DNA from: Acidimicrobiaceae bacterium
GTDB lineage: Bacteria > Actinomycetota > Acidimicrobiia > Acidimicrobiales > RAAP-2
Direction of reading: 5' to 3'
Length of the DNA: 24,851 bases
Assembly: GCA_030838245.1 (NCBI GenBank)
Contig: JAUTXB010000200.1
Location: 1-24,851 of the forward strand
Numbering within the stretch: position 1 is the stretch's first letter; each line of letters starts with the position of its first letter. Shown here one piece after another: positions 15,999-23,696 of this stretch. Under the pieces are notes generated by a model, which was not told the origin of the DNA, searched no databases, and saw nothing but the letters and a program-made list of their open reading frames with translations. Made by a program: the position numbers and the translations under genes.

Positions 15999-16298
15999 AT
16001 GTGCCTCGGCATCCCCGGACAAGTCGTCGAGTTGGACCCCGACAACGAGCATCTGGCCAAAGTGGACGTGGCCGGAGTACGGCGAATGATCAATATCGGC
16101 CTGCTCGAAGACGAGGGAACGGCCATCGGCGACTGGGTCTTGATACACGTCGGATTCGCCATGTCCAAGATCGATGAAGCAGAGGCCGACCGGGCCCTCG
16201 AGGGCTTGCAGCTGATGGGTCAGGCCTACAGCGACGAGGTCGACGCGCTACGGGAGTCGCGCATCGATAACAGAGCAACTACGAGGGCTGGAGGGTAA
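15999..16298 (+). CDS. hypC: Hydrogenase assembly chaperone HypC
   Basis: A 99-residue HypC. MCLGIPGQVVEL at the start gives the essential Cys2, which with HypD holds the iron while CN and CO are added; GDWVLIHVGFAMSKID near 46-61 is the family's C-terminal signature. A tail of about 35 residues beyond it, with many acidic residues, is longer than in typical HypC proteins of 75-90 residues. ATG 15999 follows GAGAGGAGAG. It lies 14 nt after hypA and 5 nt before the small membrane protein gene. It is the second HypC-type protein of the locus; this is the canonical one and the likely partner of HypD. Confidence 0.97.
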   Translation: MCLGIPGQVVELDPDNEHLAKVDVAGVRRMINIGLLEDEGTAIGDWVLIHVGFAMSKIDEAEADRALEGLQLMGQAYSDEVDALRESRIDNRATTRAGG

Positions 16299-16303
16299 GG
16301 GCC

Positions 16304-16534
16304 ATGGGAACAATGATCGGATTCGTATTGGGCTATGTGCTCGGGACTCGCGCCGGCGAACAGGGATGGAATGACCTCCTTGAGTCCTGGCGGACGATCT
16401 CGTCCTCGGACGAAGTCAGAGACCTCCTGGTCGGCGGCCTGAGCATCGCCCGAGACTATGTCCGTCAAGGAGCAGGGATGATGGCCGATCGACTCGACCG
16501 GGATGAGCGCGGATCGGAACTGAGGGTGGCATGA
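16304..16534 (+). CDS. Small membrane-anchored protein between hypC and hypD
   Basis: 76 residues: MGTMIGFVLGYVLGTRAG is a glycine-rich hydrophobic N-terminus of about 15 residues, followed by an amphipathic, charged region (LLESWRTISSSDEVRDLL and DYVRQGAGMMADRLDRDE). Such GYxxGxRAG starts are common in actinobacterial YtxH-like small proteins of unknown role. Its stop overlaps the hypD start by 4 nt (ATGA), so it is a true member of the operon. It may anchor maturation or enzyme complexes to the membrane; nothing in the sequence shows this directly. Confidence 0.8.
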   Translation: MGTMIGFVLGYVLGTRAGEQGWNDLLESWRTISSSDEVRDLLVGGLSIARDYVRQGAGMMADRLDRDERGSELRVA

Positions 16535-17658
16535 GGTTTGTCGACGAATATCGAGATCCGACCGCCGCCCGGGCTCTGATCGAGCGCATCACCACCCTGG
16601 CCGAAGGGGGTCGCTACAAGTTCATGGAGGTATGCGGTGGGCATACCCACACCATCTACCGCCATGGCATCGAGCACGTCTTGCCCGAGTCGGTCGAGTT
16701 GGTTCACGGCCCAGGATGCCCGGTGTGCGTGATACCCATGGGCCGGGTCGACGACGCCATCGCCGTGGCCAGCCAGCCAGAGGTCATCTTCACCTCCTTC
16801 GGCGACATGATGCGGGTACCAGGTAGCCGTGGAAATCTGCTCGAGGCCAAGGCCCGGGGCGCCGACGTGCGCTTCGTGTACTCCCCCCTCGACGCCTTGC
16901 GTATCGCCCAGGAGAACCCGGACCGTCGGGTGGTCTTCTTCGCCGTTGGGTTCGAGACCACCGCGCCCTCTACCGCCATCACGCTGATCAAGGCACGCGC
17001 CGAGTCGATCACCAACTTCAGCGTGTTCTGTAACCACGTGACCATCGTCCCTCCCATCAAGGCCATCCTCGAATCGCCCGACTTGCGTCTCGACGGGTTC
17101 TTGGGGCCCGGTCACGTGTCCACCGTGGTGGGCAACCGGCCCTATCGATTCGTTCCCGCGCAGTACGGGAAACCGTTGGTCACGGCCGGCTTCGAACCGC
17201 TCGACATCCTGTCCGCCATCGTCATGCTGCTTACCCAGATCAGCCAAGGGCGCTGCAGTGTCGAGAACCAGTACACCCGTTGCGTGCGCGACGAGGGTAA
17301 CCCCCGCGCCCTGGAGGTGATGGCCGAAGTGTTCGAGCTGCGCCCCCATTTCGAATGGCGGGGACTGGGCTTCATCTCGCAAAGTGCCCTGAAGTTGCGT
17401 CCCGAGTTCGCCCAGTGGGACGCCGAGCTCGACTTCTCCATACCCGGGGTCAGGGTGGCCGATCCCAAGGCGTGCCAGTGCGGAGAGGTGCTCAAGGGCG
17501 TGATCAAGCCGTGGGAGTGCAAGGTGTTCGGCACCGCCTGCACACCCGAGACTCCCATAGGGACGTGCATGGTCTCCTCCGAGGGGGCCTGCGCCGCCTA
17601 CTACAACTTCGGCCGCCTGCACCGAGAGGCGGCGGTCACCATGGGCCGATCAGCCTGA
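16531..17658 (+). CDS. hypD: Hydrogenase maturation protein HypD
   Basis: A 375-residue HypD, the scaffold that with HypC builds the Fe(CN)2CO unit. CGGHTHTIYRHG from Cys35, GPGCPVCVIP with Cys63 and Cys66, and the C-terminal CQCGEVLKG, PWECKVFG, GTCMVSSEGACAAYYNFGR region with the cysteines for its [4Fe-4S] cluster are all present. SFGDMMRVPGS and FFAVGFETTAPSTA are further family blocks. It is the last gene of the co-directional block; the next gene is convergent, 28 nt after the stop, with an inverted repeat in and beyond the gap. Confidence 0.97.
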   Translation: MRFVDEYRDPTAARALIERITTLAEGGRYKFMEVCGGHTHTIYRHGIEHVLPESVELVHGPGCPVCVIPMGRVDDAIAVASQPEVIFTSFGDMMRVPGSRGNLLEAKARGADVRFVYSPLDALRIAQENPDRRVVFFAVGFETTAPSTAITLIKARAESITNFSVFCNHVTIVPPIKAILESPDLRLDGFLGPGHVSTVVGNRPYRFVPAQYGKPLVTAGFEPLDILSAIVMLLTQISQGRCSVENQYTRCVRDEGNPRALEVMAEVFELRPHFEWRGLGFISQSALKLRPEFAQWDAELDFSIPGVRVADPKACQCGEVLKGVIKPWECKVFGTACTPETPIGTCMVSSEGACAAYYNFGRLHREAAVTMGRSA

Positions 17659-17666
17659 CTGAGATC

Positions 17667-17699
17667 GCAGACGGACGCGGAGCCGACTACGCCGTCTGC
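17667..17699. terminator. Candidate bidirectional terminator after hypD
   Basis: GCAGACGG (17667-17674) and CCGTCTGC (17692-17699) are perfect 8-bp arms; a further CG/CG pair extends the stem past a single bulged A. It lies in the gap between convergent hypD and the PadR-YceI gene and overlaps the last 13 bases of the latter. There is no T-run, as is common in high-GC actinobacteria. Confidence 0.55.
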
Positions 17700-18736
17700 T
17701 CGGCCTCGAGGTGCAGCCGGAGGCGCACTTCGGGGTAGATCTTGAACAAAGGCATGGTCGGTACCGCCATGTCGAAGCGGCTGATGTCGAAGACCTGCGT
17801 GCCGGCGACGATCAATGTTCGCTCGAGCTCCTCGGGTCGCTTAAAGCTTCGGTGCAGGCGCTCATGGGCGGTGACAGTGATCACGCCACCGACCCGCTGG
17901 GTGATCCCGTGGAGGGTTACGTCCCCATCGACCTTGTAACAGTTACCCTCGCCCATGTGGTGCAGGGACGTCAGCTCGACGGAGACGACGGGGTAGCGGC
18001 GGGCATCGACCCGTCGGAGGAGCTCCCCGTCGTAGATGGCATTCCCCGAGGTCAGCTCAGACACCCTCACCTCGAGGCGGGCGGAAGGCATCGTGTGCTT
18101 GGCAATGAGGCCGTCCCGCAGCTCGACGTCGATCCACCCCTCCAAGCTGGTGGCACTGAAAGCAATAGGACCGACACTCGAACGCGCTTCGACCGTCAAG
18201 CTCGATCGATCGGCCTTGATCTCAAAACGATCCGGGTCGCCAGTTGGTGCCACGGTGCCACCGACGGGACTCCCCCGGGGGTCGACGCCCATGGCCCCCA
18301 GACGTCTGGCGTTGGTGTACCAGAAGCGCTGGAGTACCAGGTCCAAGCTGTTGCGTTCCTGGGACACGATCGACATCCACGCCTCGAGCGCCTGCTGGCC
18401 CTCGGGCGTGACGGCATGAACGTGACGGGTGGAGCCGGCCGTCGGTGCCGCGTCCCAGCTGTGCACCAATCCGTCGCCCTCCAGTTCGGCCAGTGCCCGA
18501 TAGACGCTCGGGCGGTCCACCCGGCCGAGGCCCAGGCCGGGTAGTGCATCGCAGAGCAGATATCCGTGGCGAGGCTCCTCGGCCAGCAAGAGGAGCAAAG
18601 CCGGGTAAAGGAAGTTCCGTGGCGGGCTGACGACGAAGCGACACCTTCCCTGCGGAGCGGTGTCCGGCGCCCCAGGCCAGGCCTCCTCCCAGGATTGGGA
18701 CAAGCTCGCTCTTGCCGGTTCCTCAACTGGCTTCAC
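17687..18736 (-). CDS. PadR-type winged-helix regulator fused to a YceI domain
   Basis: About 349 residues. The first half is PadR-like: NFLYPALLLLLAEEPRHGYLL, then PSVYRALAELEGDGLVHS and a wing RHVHAVTPEGQQALEAW, followed by a helix. After a Gly/Pro-rich linker, a YceI domain runs from FEIKADRSSLTVEARSS to IYPEVRLRLHLEAE. It shares EARSS, SGN-x-x-YD, RR-x-DARR-x-P and the FDI-x-x-F end with the operon's YceI protein, so the two are paralogues. YceI replaces the usual PadR ligand or dimer part, suggesting a regulator that binds an isoprenoid-like ligand. The start is uncertain: GTG 18736 follows AGGGA by 4 nt; the frame stays open to GTG 18823, through AT-richer sequence resembling a promoter. 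Confidence 0.85.
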   Translation of the reverse strand: MKPVEEPARASLSQSWEEAWPGAPDTAPQGRCRFVVSPPRNFLYPALLLLLAEEPRHGYLLCDALPGLGLGRVDRPSVYRALAELEGDGLVHSWDAAPTAGSTRHVHAVTPEGQQALEAWMSIVSQERNSLDLVLQRFWYTNARRLGAMGVDPRGSPVGGTVAPTGDPDRFEIKADRSSLTVEARSSVGPIAFSATSLEGWIDVELRDGLIAKHTMPSARLEVRVSELTSGNAIYDGELLRRVDARRYPVVSVELTSLHHMGEGNCYKVDGDVTLHGITQRVGGVITVTAHERLHRSFKRPEELERTLIVAGTQVFDISRFDMAVPTMPLFKIYPEVRLRLHLEAEQTA

Positions 18737-18750
18737 TACATCCCTAACAA

Positions 18751-18808
18751 ACGAATTGGCAGACGAATTCCGTTCCACTGCCGCTAGAAGTGAGATGCCC
18801 ACTGCGGC
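18751..18808. promoter_or_regulatory. Direct repeats upstream of the PadR-YceI gene
   Basis: ACGAATT occurs at 18751-18757 and 18763-18769 (12 bp apart), and CCACTGCCGC at 18775-18784 is echoed by CCACTGCGGC at 18799-18808 (24 bp apart, 9 of 10 identical). They sit between the likely regulator start and the divergent serine hydrolase gene and could be operator sites for the regulator itself. If translation begins at 18823 instead, they would be coding. Confidence 0.3.
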
Positions 18809-18916
18809 GATGTCGCAAACCACGAGCTCGCCAGAACCACCCGCGCCAGGAACAGCTCGAGGACGAGAGTCGCGCCGTCACCGACTCCAAGTGACGGAGT
18901 CTGCGATGCTGGCCCG

Positions 18917-19993
18917 ATGGGCGAACCAGAGGCGATCGAGGTGCCCTATGTCGCGCTGGCCGCCCAGCCCGCCGGTTCGCCGTGGCCGACCGAGGAGTGG
19001 CCCAGAGGCGACGTCCCGCCCGGTGTGTCCCTGGTCCCTTTGCTCGACGAGCTCTTCGACGAGGCCGGTCCCTTGTCCAGTACGTACGCGGCGGTGGTCA
19101 TCCATCGGGGCCGGCTGGTGGCCGAACGCTACGCCGGCGTGCTCGAGCGCTGGGACGGGCCGTCGGAACAGATTGGACCCGACACCAGGCTGCATTCGTG
19201 GTCGATGGCGAAGTCGATGCTGCACGCCATCGTCGGCACCCTGATCGGCGACGGGCGTCTTACCCTCGACGCACCGGCCCCGGTGCCTGCGTGGCAGGGA
19301 GCCGGTGATCCCCGTGGTGCCATCACTCTGCAAGACATGCTCGAGATGCGAGACGGGCTCGACTTCGTCGAGGAGTACATCATCGGCTCCCCCTCCGATG
19401 TCATCGACATGCTGTTCGGTTCAGGGCAAGAGGACATGGCTGCGTTCGCCGAGGCCAAGCCGCTCTTCGTCGCCCCCGGGAGCCGCTTCAGCTATTCGAG
19501 CGGGACGAGCAACGTGATCTCGGCCATCGTGGCCCGATCGGTGGGACATGGTGACCAGTACCGGTCCTACCTGGAACGACATCTCTTCGAACAGATCGGT
19601 ATGCGGTCGGCAGTGGCCGGGTTCGACGGAGCCGGGACCTGGGTGGCGTCCTCCATGGTGCACGCCACCGCCCGTGACTTCGCCCGGTTCGGGTACCTCT
19701 ACCTCCGAGACGGCGTCTGGGACGGTCACCGCCTCCTTCCGGAGGGCTGGGTCGATCATGGCCGCCTCCCCCACTCGGTCGATCCCGAGGACGGCGACCT
19801 CTACGGCGCCCACTGGTGGGTCCTCGGCGACGAGTTCGGGAGCTTTCGGACGTCAGGGTACGAGGGCCAGTCCATCCTCATCTCGCCCGGGCTCGACCTG
19901 GTGGTCGTCCGGCTGGGGAAGACCCCGACGGAACGCGGACCCTTCTTGGAGCAGTGGCGCCGCCAGGTAGTGGAGGCGTTCGCAGCAATCTGA
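18917..19993 (+). CDS. Serine hydrolase of the beta-lactamase/penicillin-binding family (class C type)
   Basis: 358 residues. The active-site tetrad SMAK is at 96-99 (Ser96, Lys99), Tyr193 in FSYSSGTSN is the second motif, and SGYEGQS at 313-319 corresponds to the third (HxG/KTG-like). LQDMLEMRDGLDF and a GYLYLRDGVWDG block are usual in this hydrolase family (Pfam beta-lactamase PF00144), which includes esterases and amide hydrolases as well as true beta-lactamases. No signal peptide is visible, so a cytoplasmic esterase or peptidase is more likely than an antibiotic-resistance enzyme. It is divergent from the PadR-YceI gene and may share its control region. Confidence 0.9.
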   Translation: MGEPEAIEVPYVALAAQPAGSPWPTEEWPRGDVPPGVSLVPLLDELFDEAGPLSSTYAAVVIHRGRLVAERYAGVLERWDGPSEQIGPDTRLHSWSMAKSMLHAIVGTLIGDGRLTLDAPAPVPAWQGAGDPRGAITLQDMLEMRDGLDFVEEYIIGSPSDVIDMLFGSGQEDMAAFAEAKPLFVAPGSRFSYSSGTSNVISAIVARSVGHGDQYRSYLERHLFEQIGMRSAVAGFDGAGTWVASSMVHATARDFARFGYLYLRDGVWDGHRLLPEGWVDHGRLPHSVDPEDGDLYGAHWWVLGDEFGSFRTSGYEGQSILISPGLDLVVVRLGKTPTERGPFLEQWRRQVVEAFAAI

Positions 19994-20191
19994 CGGTTGT
20001 CGTCGCCGTCGCCGTACTCGGCGGTCAGATCACGCACTGTGGCTACAAAGGTCGATAATCCCAGCATCGTGACGCCCTATGGCGTAGATTGTCACTAGAT
20101 CGTTACATTCATCGAAGGATGGAGTGGCATCCAAGGCAACGGTGGCCCCCCTTGGAACTCGAACCGGGCGCCTGATCGAAGGGACCAACCA

Positions 20192-20917
20192 ATGCGTCGT
20201 CGCACCTACCTACCACTCTTGCTCGTTGCCGCCCCGGGGGTCATGGCACTGGGCATCGTCAGCCCAGCAGGCGCCGCCGGCTCGGACAACGGCGTGGCCA
20301 ACCAGACTGGCACTCAGATTGTGACGGCGGCCGCTGCGGCCACCACCGGAGCGAAATCATTCACCTATGGCGGTACGACCAACCAAGGCGGGCAGAGCGC
20401 CAGGCTGACGATGTCAGTCAGCACTTCGGGGAACGGCCAAGGGACCATCACCATGGGCGGCCAGCCGATCAGTCTCAAAAAGGTCGGCAATACGGTGTAC
20501 TTCAGGTCCACCAAGGCCTTCTGGACCAAGAATGAGGGACAAGCCGCGGCCCAGCTGATCGGGAACCGGTGGCTATCGGCCCCGGTGACCGATGCCGACT
20601 TTGCCAGCATCGTCAACCTGCTCGATGCAAAACAGGTCACCGGGCAGTTCTCCGTCACGTCGGGCACCACCTTCACCAAGGGCAAGACCGGCACGATCAA
20701 CGGGCAGAACGTCATCGCCGTCACCGGTAAGGACACGAGCGGGGGCGGTGGGGGCACGATCTACGTGGCCACCACGGGCAAGCCCTACATCGTCAAGATC
20801 GCCGCCAGCGGCACCTCGCTCACCTTCACCAACTACAACAGGCCGGTGAACCCGACGGTCCCTTCCAACTCGATCGACATCGCCAAGTTGGGCGGCACCA
20901 CCACGACCACGGGTTGA
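20192..20917 (+). CDS. Secreted protein with LppX/LprG-like repeat pattern
   Basis: 241 residues. MRRRTYLPLLLVAAPGVMALGIVSPAGAAG is an export signal with a likely cut after AGA/GAA near 28-29; there is no lipobox. The mature part alternates short strands (SFTYGGTTNQ, ARLTMSVSTSGNG, GQPISLKKVGNTVYFRS), then a helix-rich stretch around FASIVNLLDAKQ, and strands again with TIYVATTGKPYIVKI. This resembles the half-barrel lipid-binding LppX/LprG family or the related LolA-like fold, but I would not assign more. AAGGGA precedes ATG 20192. It ends in a Thr-rich tail. Confidence 0.7.
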   Translation: MRRRTYLPLLLVAAPGVMALGIVSPAGAAGSDNGVANQTGTQIVTAAAAATTGAKSFTYGGTTNQGGQSARLTMSVSTSGNGQGTITMGGQPISLKKVGNTVYFRSTKAFWTKNEGQAAAQLIGNRWLSAPVTDADFASIVNLLDAKQVTGQFSVTSGTTFTKGKTGTINGQNVIAVTGKDTSGGGGGTIYVATTGKPYIVKIAASGTSLTFTNYNRPVNPTVPSNSIDIAKLGGTTTTTG

Positions 20918-21068
20918 TGCTGGCCAGCCAGGTCCGAACGATCACGGATCTGGCGGTGCCGGCGCCCGGCGGTTCGGGGGCGATCCGGTGGCCGAACCCG
21001 CGCGGGCGCCAGATCGCGGGAGACTGTGGCGTAGGAAGCATTGTGGCCCGCGACGGCGAGGAGACAAC

Positions 21069-21683
21069 ATGAACGGACTTCGGACTGGGGCAATCGTCCT
21101 GGCCGCCCTGGGCATCTTCGGGCTCTTCGCCCTGGCTGTGTGGGTGACCTGGCGGGTCACCCGCTGGTTCCGAAGGGTGCATTCGCACCTGTCGCGGGTC
21201 TTCCCCGGTGGGATCCCCGCGCCACGGCCGGCGACGGCAACGGTGACGTATGCCCATATGCACCGACGGACGCTCGGGCTCAGGCGAATGACCAGCAGCG
21301 GGCCGCGGCGTGAGGCCTTGTCGCTGCGTCAGGACTTGTGGTCCCACGTCGACACCGCCCACGCCGCTCTGACCACCGCCCAGGCGACCGGGGCACCGGT
21401 CGGCGATCTGGCCTTTCTGGCCGGCCAGCTCCGAGACCTGTCTCGGCGACACGACCAACAGCTCGCCCTGTTGTCGATGCGGGCATCGAGTGATGATCTG
21501 GCCCGAGCCCGGATCGAGACCAACCGCATCTCCCAGCAAGCCGACATGGTCTCCGAGGCGGCGATCGCCGCCCTCCATGCCGTCTCCACCCAAGACGCCG
21601 ACCGGTTGGCCCTGATGCTCGATCACGAGACCCAAGCCGTCAAAGCCGGCTCGGACCGGCTGCGGTCACTTTCCGCCGGATAG
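21069..21683 (+). CDS. Single-pass membrane protein of unknown function
   Basis: 204 residues. A hydrophobic helix at about 7-30 (AIVLAALGIFGLFALAVWVTW) is followed by a basic stretch (RVTRWFRRVHSHLSR), so the rest should lie in the cytoplasm. The C-terminal part from about 85 on is helical and heptad-like (LRQDLWSHVDTAHAAL, LAGQLRDLSRRHDQQL, ISQQADMVSEAAIAAL), suggesting a coiled coil. No family was recognised. ATG 21069 is preceded by GAGGAGA; an upstream in-frame start at 20988 lacks one. Confidence 0.7.
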   Translation: MNGLRTGAIVLAALGIFGLFALAVWVTWRVTRWFRRVHSHLSRVFPGGIPAPRPATATVTYAHMHRRTLGLRRMTSSGPRREALSLRQDLWSHVDTAHAALTTAQATGAPVGDLAFLAGQLRDLSRRHDQQLALLSMRASSDDLARARIETNRISQQADMVSEAAIAALHAVSTQDADRLALMLDHETQAVKAGSDRLRSLSAG

Positions 21684-21794
21684 TGGGCGGCTGTCAGCCG
21701 ACAACGAGCCACACACGGCCCAGTTCGGAACGACTCTTGAGGACCCGGAGAGGGTCGACGACACCTGGTCTCAACTGGCTACCATGAAGAACGC

Positions 21795-21830
21795 AACTGC
21801 CTGACCTGTTTTCCCGCAGGTCAGGCAGTT
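21795..21830. terminator. Perfect 14-bp hairpin terminator
   Basis: AACTGCCTGACCTG (21795-21808) and CAGGTCAGGCAGTT (21817-21830) pair perfectly around TTTTCCCG. It follows the coiled-coil membrane protein gene by about 110 nt and precedes the aldo/keto reductase gene. Only a short T-containing sequence (CTAATTCATT) follows, but the stem is strong. Confidence 0.75.
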
Positions 21831-21942
21831 CTAATTCATTCTTGTGCCTCCAGTCTCCTGATCTCCTGACGTGCCGTGACAGCTAACGTCCACGGCATTG
21901 CCCGATACCAAGCAGTCCCGCGTCCCCCATCGTGAGGTGAGT

Positions 21943-22920
21943 ATGAACTATGTGAATCTTGGCTCGACCGGACTACGCGTGTCGCGAATCTGCTTGGGCA
22001 TGATGAGCTACGGAAACGACAGCGACCGCCCGTGGGTCCTCGACGAGGACGGCGCCGAGCCGATCGTCCGGGCCGCCGTCGAGGGCGGCGTGACATTCTT
22101 CGATACGGCCGACACCTATTCGGGCGGAGCGAGCGAGGTGGCCACTGGCCGGCTGCTCAAGCAGTTCCTCACCCGGGACGAGGTGGTCATCGCCACCAAG
22201 GTGTTCTCGCCTATGACGCCGGGAGAGAACGGCGGAGGCTTGTCGAGGAAGCACATCCTCTCGGGCATCGACGCCTCCCTGCAACGCCTCGATCTCGATT
22301 ACGTCGACCTTTACCAGATCCATCGATGGGACAGGCGCACGCCCATCGAGGAGACGATGGAGGCCCTGCACGACGTGGTCCGGGCGGGCAAGGCTCGTTA
22401 CATCGGGGCCAGCTCCATGTACGCCTGGCAGTTCGCCAAGGCCCAACACGTCGCCGACCAGCACGGCTGGACCCGCTTTGTTTCCATGCAGCCCCACTAC
22501 AACTTGATCTACCGCGAAGAGGAACGCGAGATGATCCCTCAGTGCATCGACCAGGGCGTCGCCGTCATCCCGTGGAGCCCATTGGCCCGCGGCGTGCTGG
22601 CCGGCAACAGGACTCGGGACGGCGAGAAGCGAACCACCCGGTCGGACACCGACGGATTCACCGACTACCTCTACAACCAGCCGACCGACTTCGACGTCGT
22701 GGAGCGGGTGGCCGAAGTGGCAACCGAGCGCGGTCTTCCCGCCGCCCAGGTGGCGCTGTCCTGGTTGCTCCACAAACGAGGCGTCACCGCTCCCATCGTG
22801 GGTGCCACCAAGCTCGGCCACCTCGAAGATGCGTTGGCGGCCGAGCAGGTTTCGCTCGACGACGACGAGATCAGTCGCCTCGAAGAGCCCTACGTTCCCC
22901 ACCCGGTGCTTGGACACTGA
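21943..22920 (+). CDS. Aldo/keto reductase
   Basis: 325 residues with the full catalytic tetrad: Asp54 and Tyr59 in FFDTADTYSGG, Lys86 in ATKV, and His127 in YQIHRWD. VSRICLGMMSYG at the start, YIGASSMYAWQ, MQPHYNLIYREEEREMIP and VIPWSPLARGVLAG are typical of the AKR family that uses NADPH to reduce carbonyl compounds (the Tas/YghZ-like branch). ATG 21943 follows GAGGTGA; an earlier in-frame start at 21898 adds 15 residues without a ribosome site. The 3' end overlaps the convergent methyltransferase gene by 31 nt. Confidence 0.95.
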   Translation: MNYVNLGSTGLRVSRICLGMMSYGNDSDRPWVLDEDGAEPIVRAAVEGGVTFFDTADTYSGGASEVATGRLLKQFLTRDEVVIATKVFSPMTPGENGGGLSRKHILSGIDASLQRLDLDYVDLYQIHRWDRRTPIEETMEALHDVVRAGKARYIGASSMYAWQFAKAQHVADQHGWTRFVSMQPHYNLIYREEEREMIPQCIDQGVAVIPWSPLARGVLAGNRTRDGEKRTTRSDTDGFTDYLYNQPTDFDVVERVAEVATERGLPAAQVALSWLLHKRGVTAPIVGATKLGHLEDALAAEQVSLDDDEISRLEEPYVPHPVLGH

Positions 22921-23606
22921 GCCACCGCCCGGTAGTGGGCAACTGCTCGATCACTCCCCCAGGCCCGGACCCCGTCGGGCACCAGTCCGAGCCGAGAGGA
23001 ACGCTGGTACATGGCCAGCAGTGCCGCAGCCTGCTCTCGCCCTCGGAGCTGCACGGAAAGCAGCCCGCCGGGATCGAGGTGGTCCTCAGCTAGCTGCATG
23101 CACCCCCAGGCCAGGTCGAGTCCATCCCTTCCGCCGTCGATAGCCATGACCGGATCGTCGAACAGCGCCACCTCGGATGTCGGCACGTAGGGAGGGTCGG
23201 CCAGGATGATGGCGAACCGCTCATCGACCGCCACGGCGTGCTCCATGTCACCGTGGCGAATCTCCACTCGATCAGCCAGGTCGGTTTGTTCGGCATTGAT
23301 CCGAGCCCACTCGCACGCCCGCCGGTTTCGGTCCACTTGGACCAGGCGCCGTCCGGTCAGCATGGCGGCAATGAGCCCGATCTGGCCCACACCGGCACAC
23401 AACTCCAGGATGGGGCCGGGAGGGATGTCGGGCACGGTTGCCGCCCAGTTGCTCTGCTCGATCGTCCACGGACGAGGCACCAGACAAGAGTCATCGAACT
23501 GGAGCGTCACCGGTCCGAACCGGGCGCGGTGGACGTCGCCCGTCGCCTCATGTGTCCGGGAACCGTCGGTTGACCGGCTACTGGACGAGCGAGATCCTCT
23601 GGTCAC
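22890..23606 (-). CDS. HemK/PrmC-like class I methyltransferase
   Basis: 238 residues. The SAM-binding motif I is ILELCAGVGQIGLIAA near 66-81, the acidic end of strand 2 is VQVDRN at 89-94, and DPPYVP at 137-142 is the (N/D)PPY catalytic motif of enzymes that methylate exocyclic or amide nitrogen, such as the release-factor glutamine methylase. It is shorter at the N-terminus than PrmC and lacks the helical substrate domain, so its target (protein, RNA or DNA base) is open. GTG 23606 is the longest start; the first ~25 residues are Ser/Arg-rich and the true start may lie further in. It overlaps the end of the aldo/keto reductase gene. Confidence 0.85.
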   Translation of the reverse strand: MTRGSRSSSSRSTDGSRTHEATGDVHRARFGPVTLQFDDSCLVPRPWTIEQSNWAATVPDIPPGPILELCAGVGQIGLIAAMLTGRRLVQVDRNRRACEWARINAEQTDLADRVEIRHGDMEHAVAVDERFAIILADPPYVPTSEVALFDDPVMAIDGGRDGLDLAWGCMQLAEDHLDPGGLLSVQLRGREQAAALLAMYQRSSRLGLVPDGVRAWGSDRAVAHYRAVAQCPSTGWGT

Positions 23607-23696
23607 GTCAGAACGCTAGCAATCTCGGCCGGAGACCAGTCCCCGACCGTCCTTTCGAGATGGCGCCGACCGCGGCCATCCGGTAGACCCTGGTTG

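Noticed and set aside
16465..17622. 385-residue minus-strand frame opposite hypD
   Set aside because: Mirror of hypD third-position bias; no ribosome site or motif.
17711..18544. 277-residue plus-strand frame opposite the PadR-YceI gene
   Set aside because: The minus frame contains two clear domains; the plus frame has none.
18917..19993. Antibiotic-resistance beta-lactamase
   Set aside because: The fold and SMAK motif fit the broad serine hydrolase family, but no signal peptide and no class C specific KTG motif were seen, so resistance should not be inferred.
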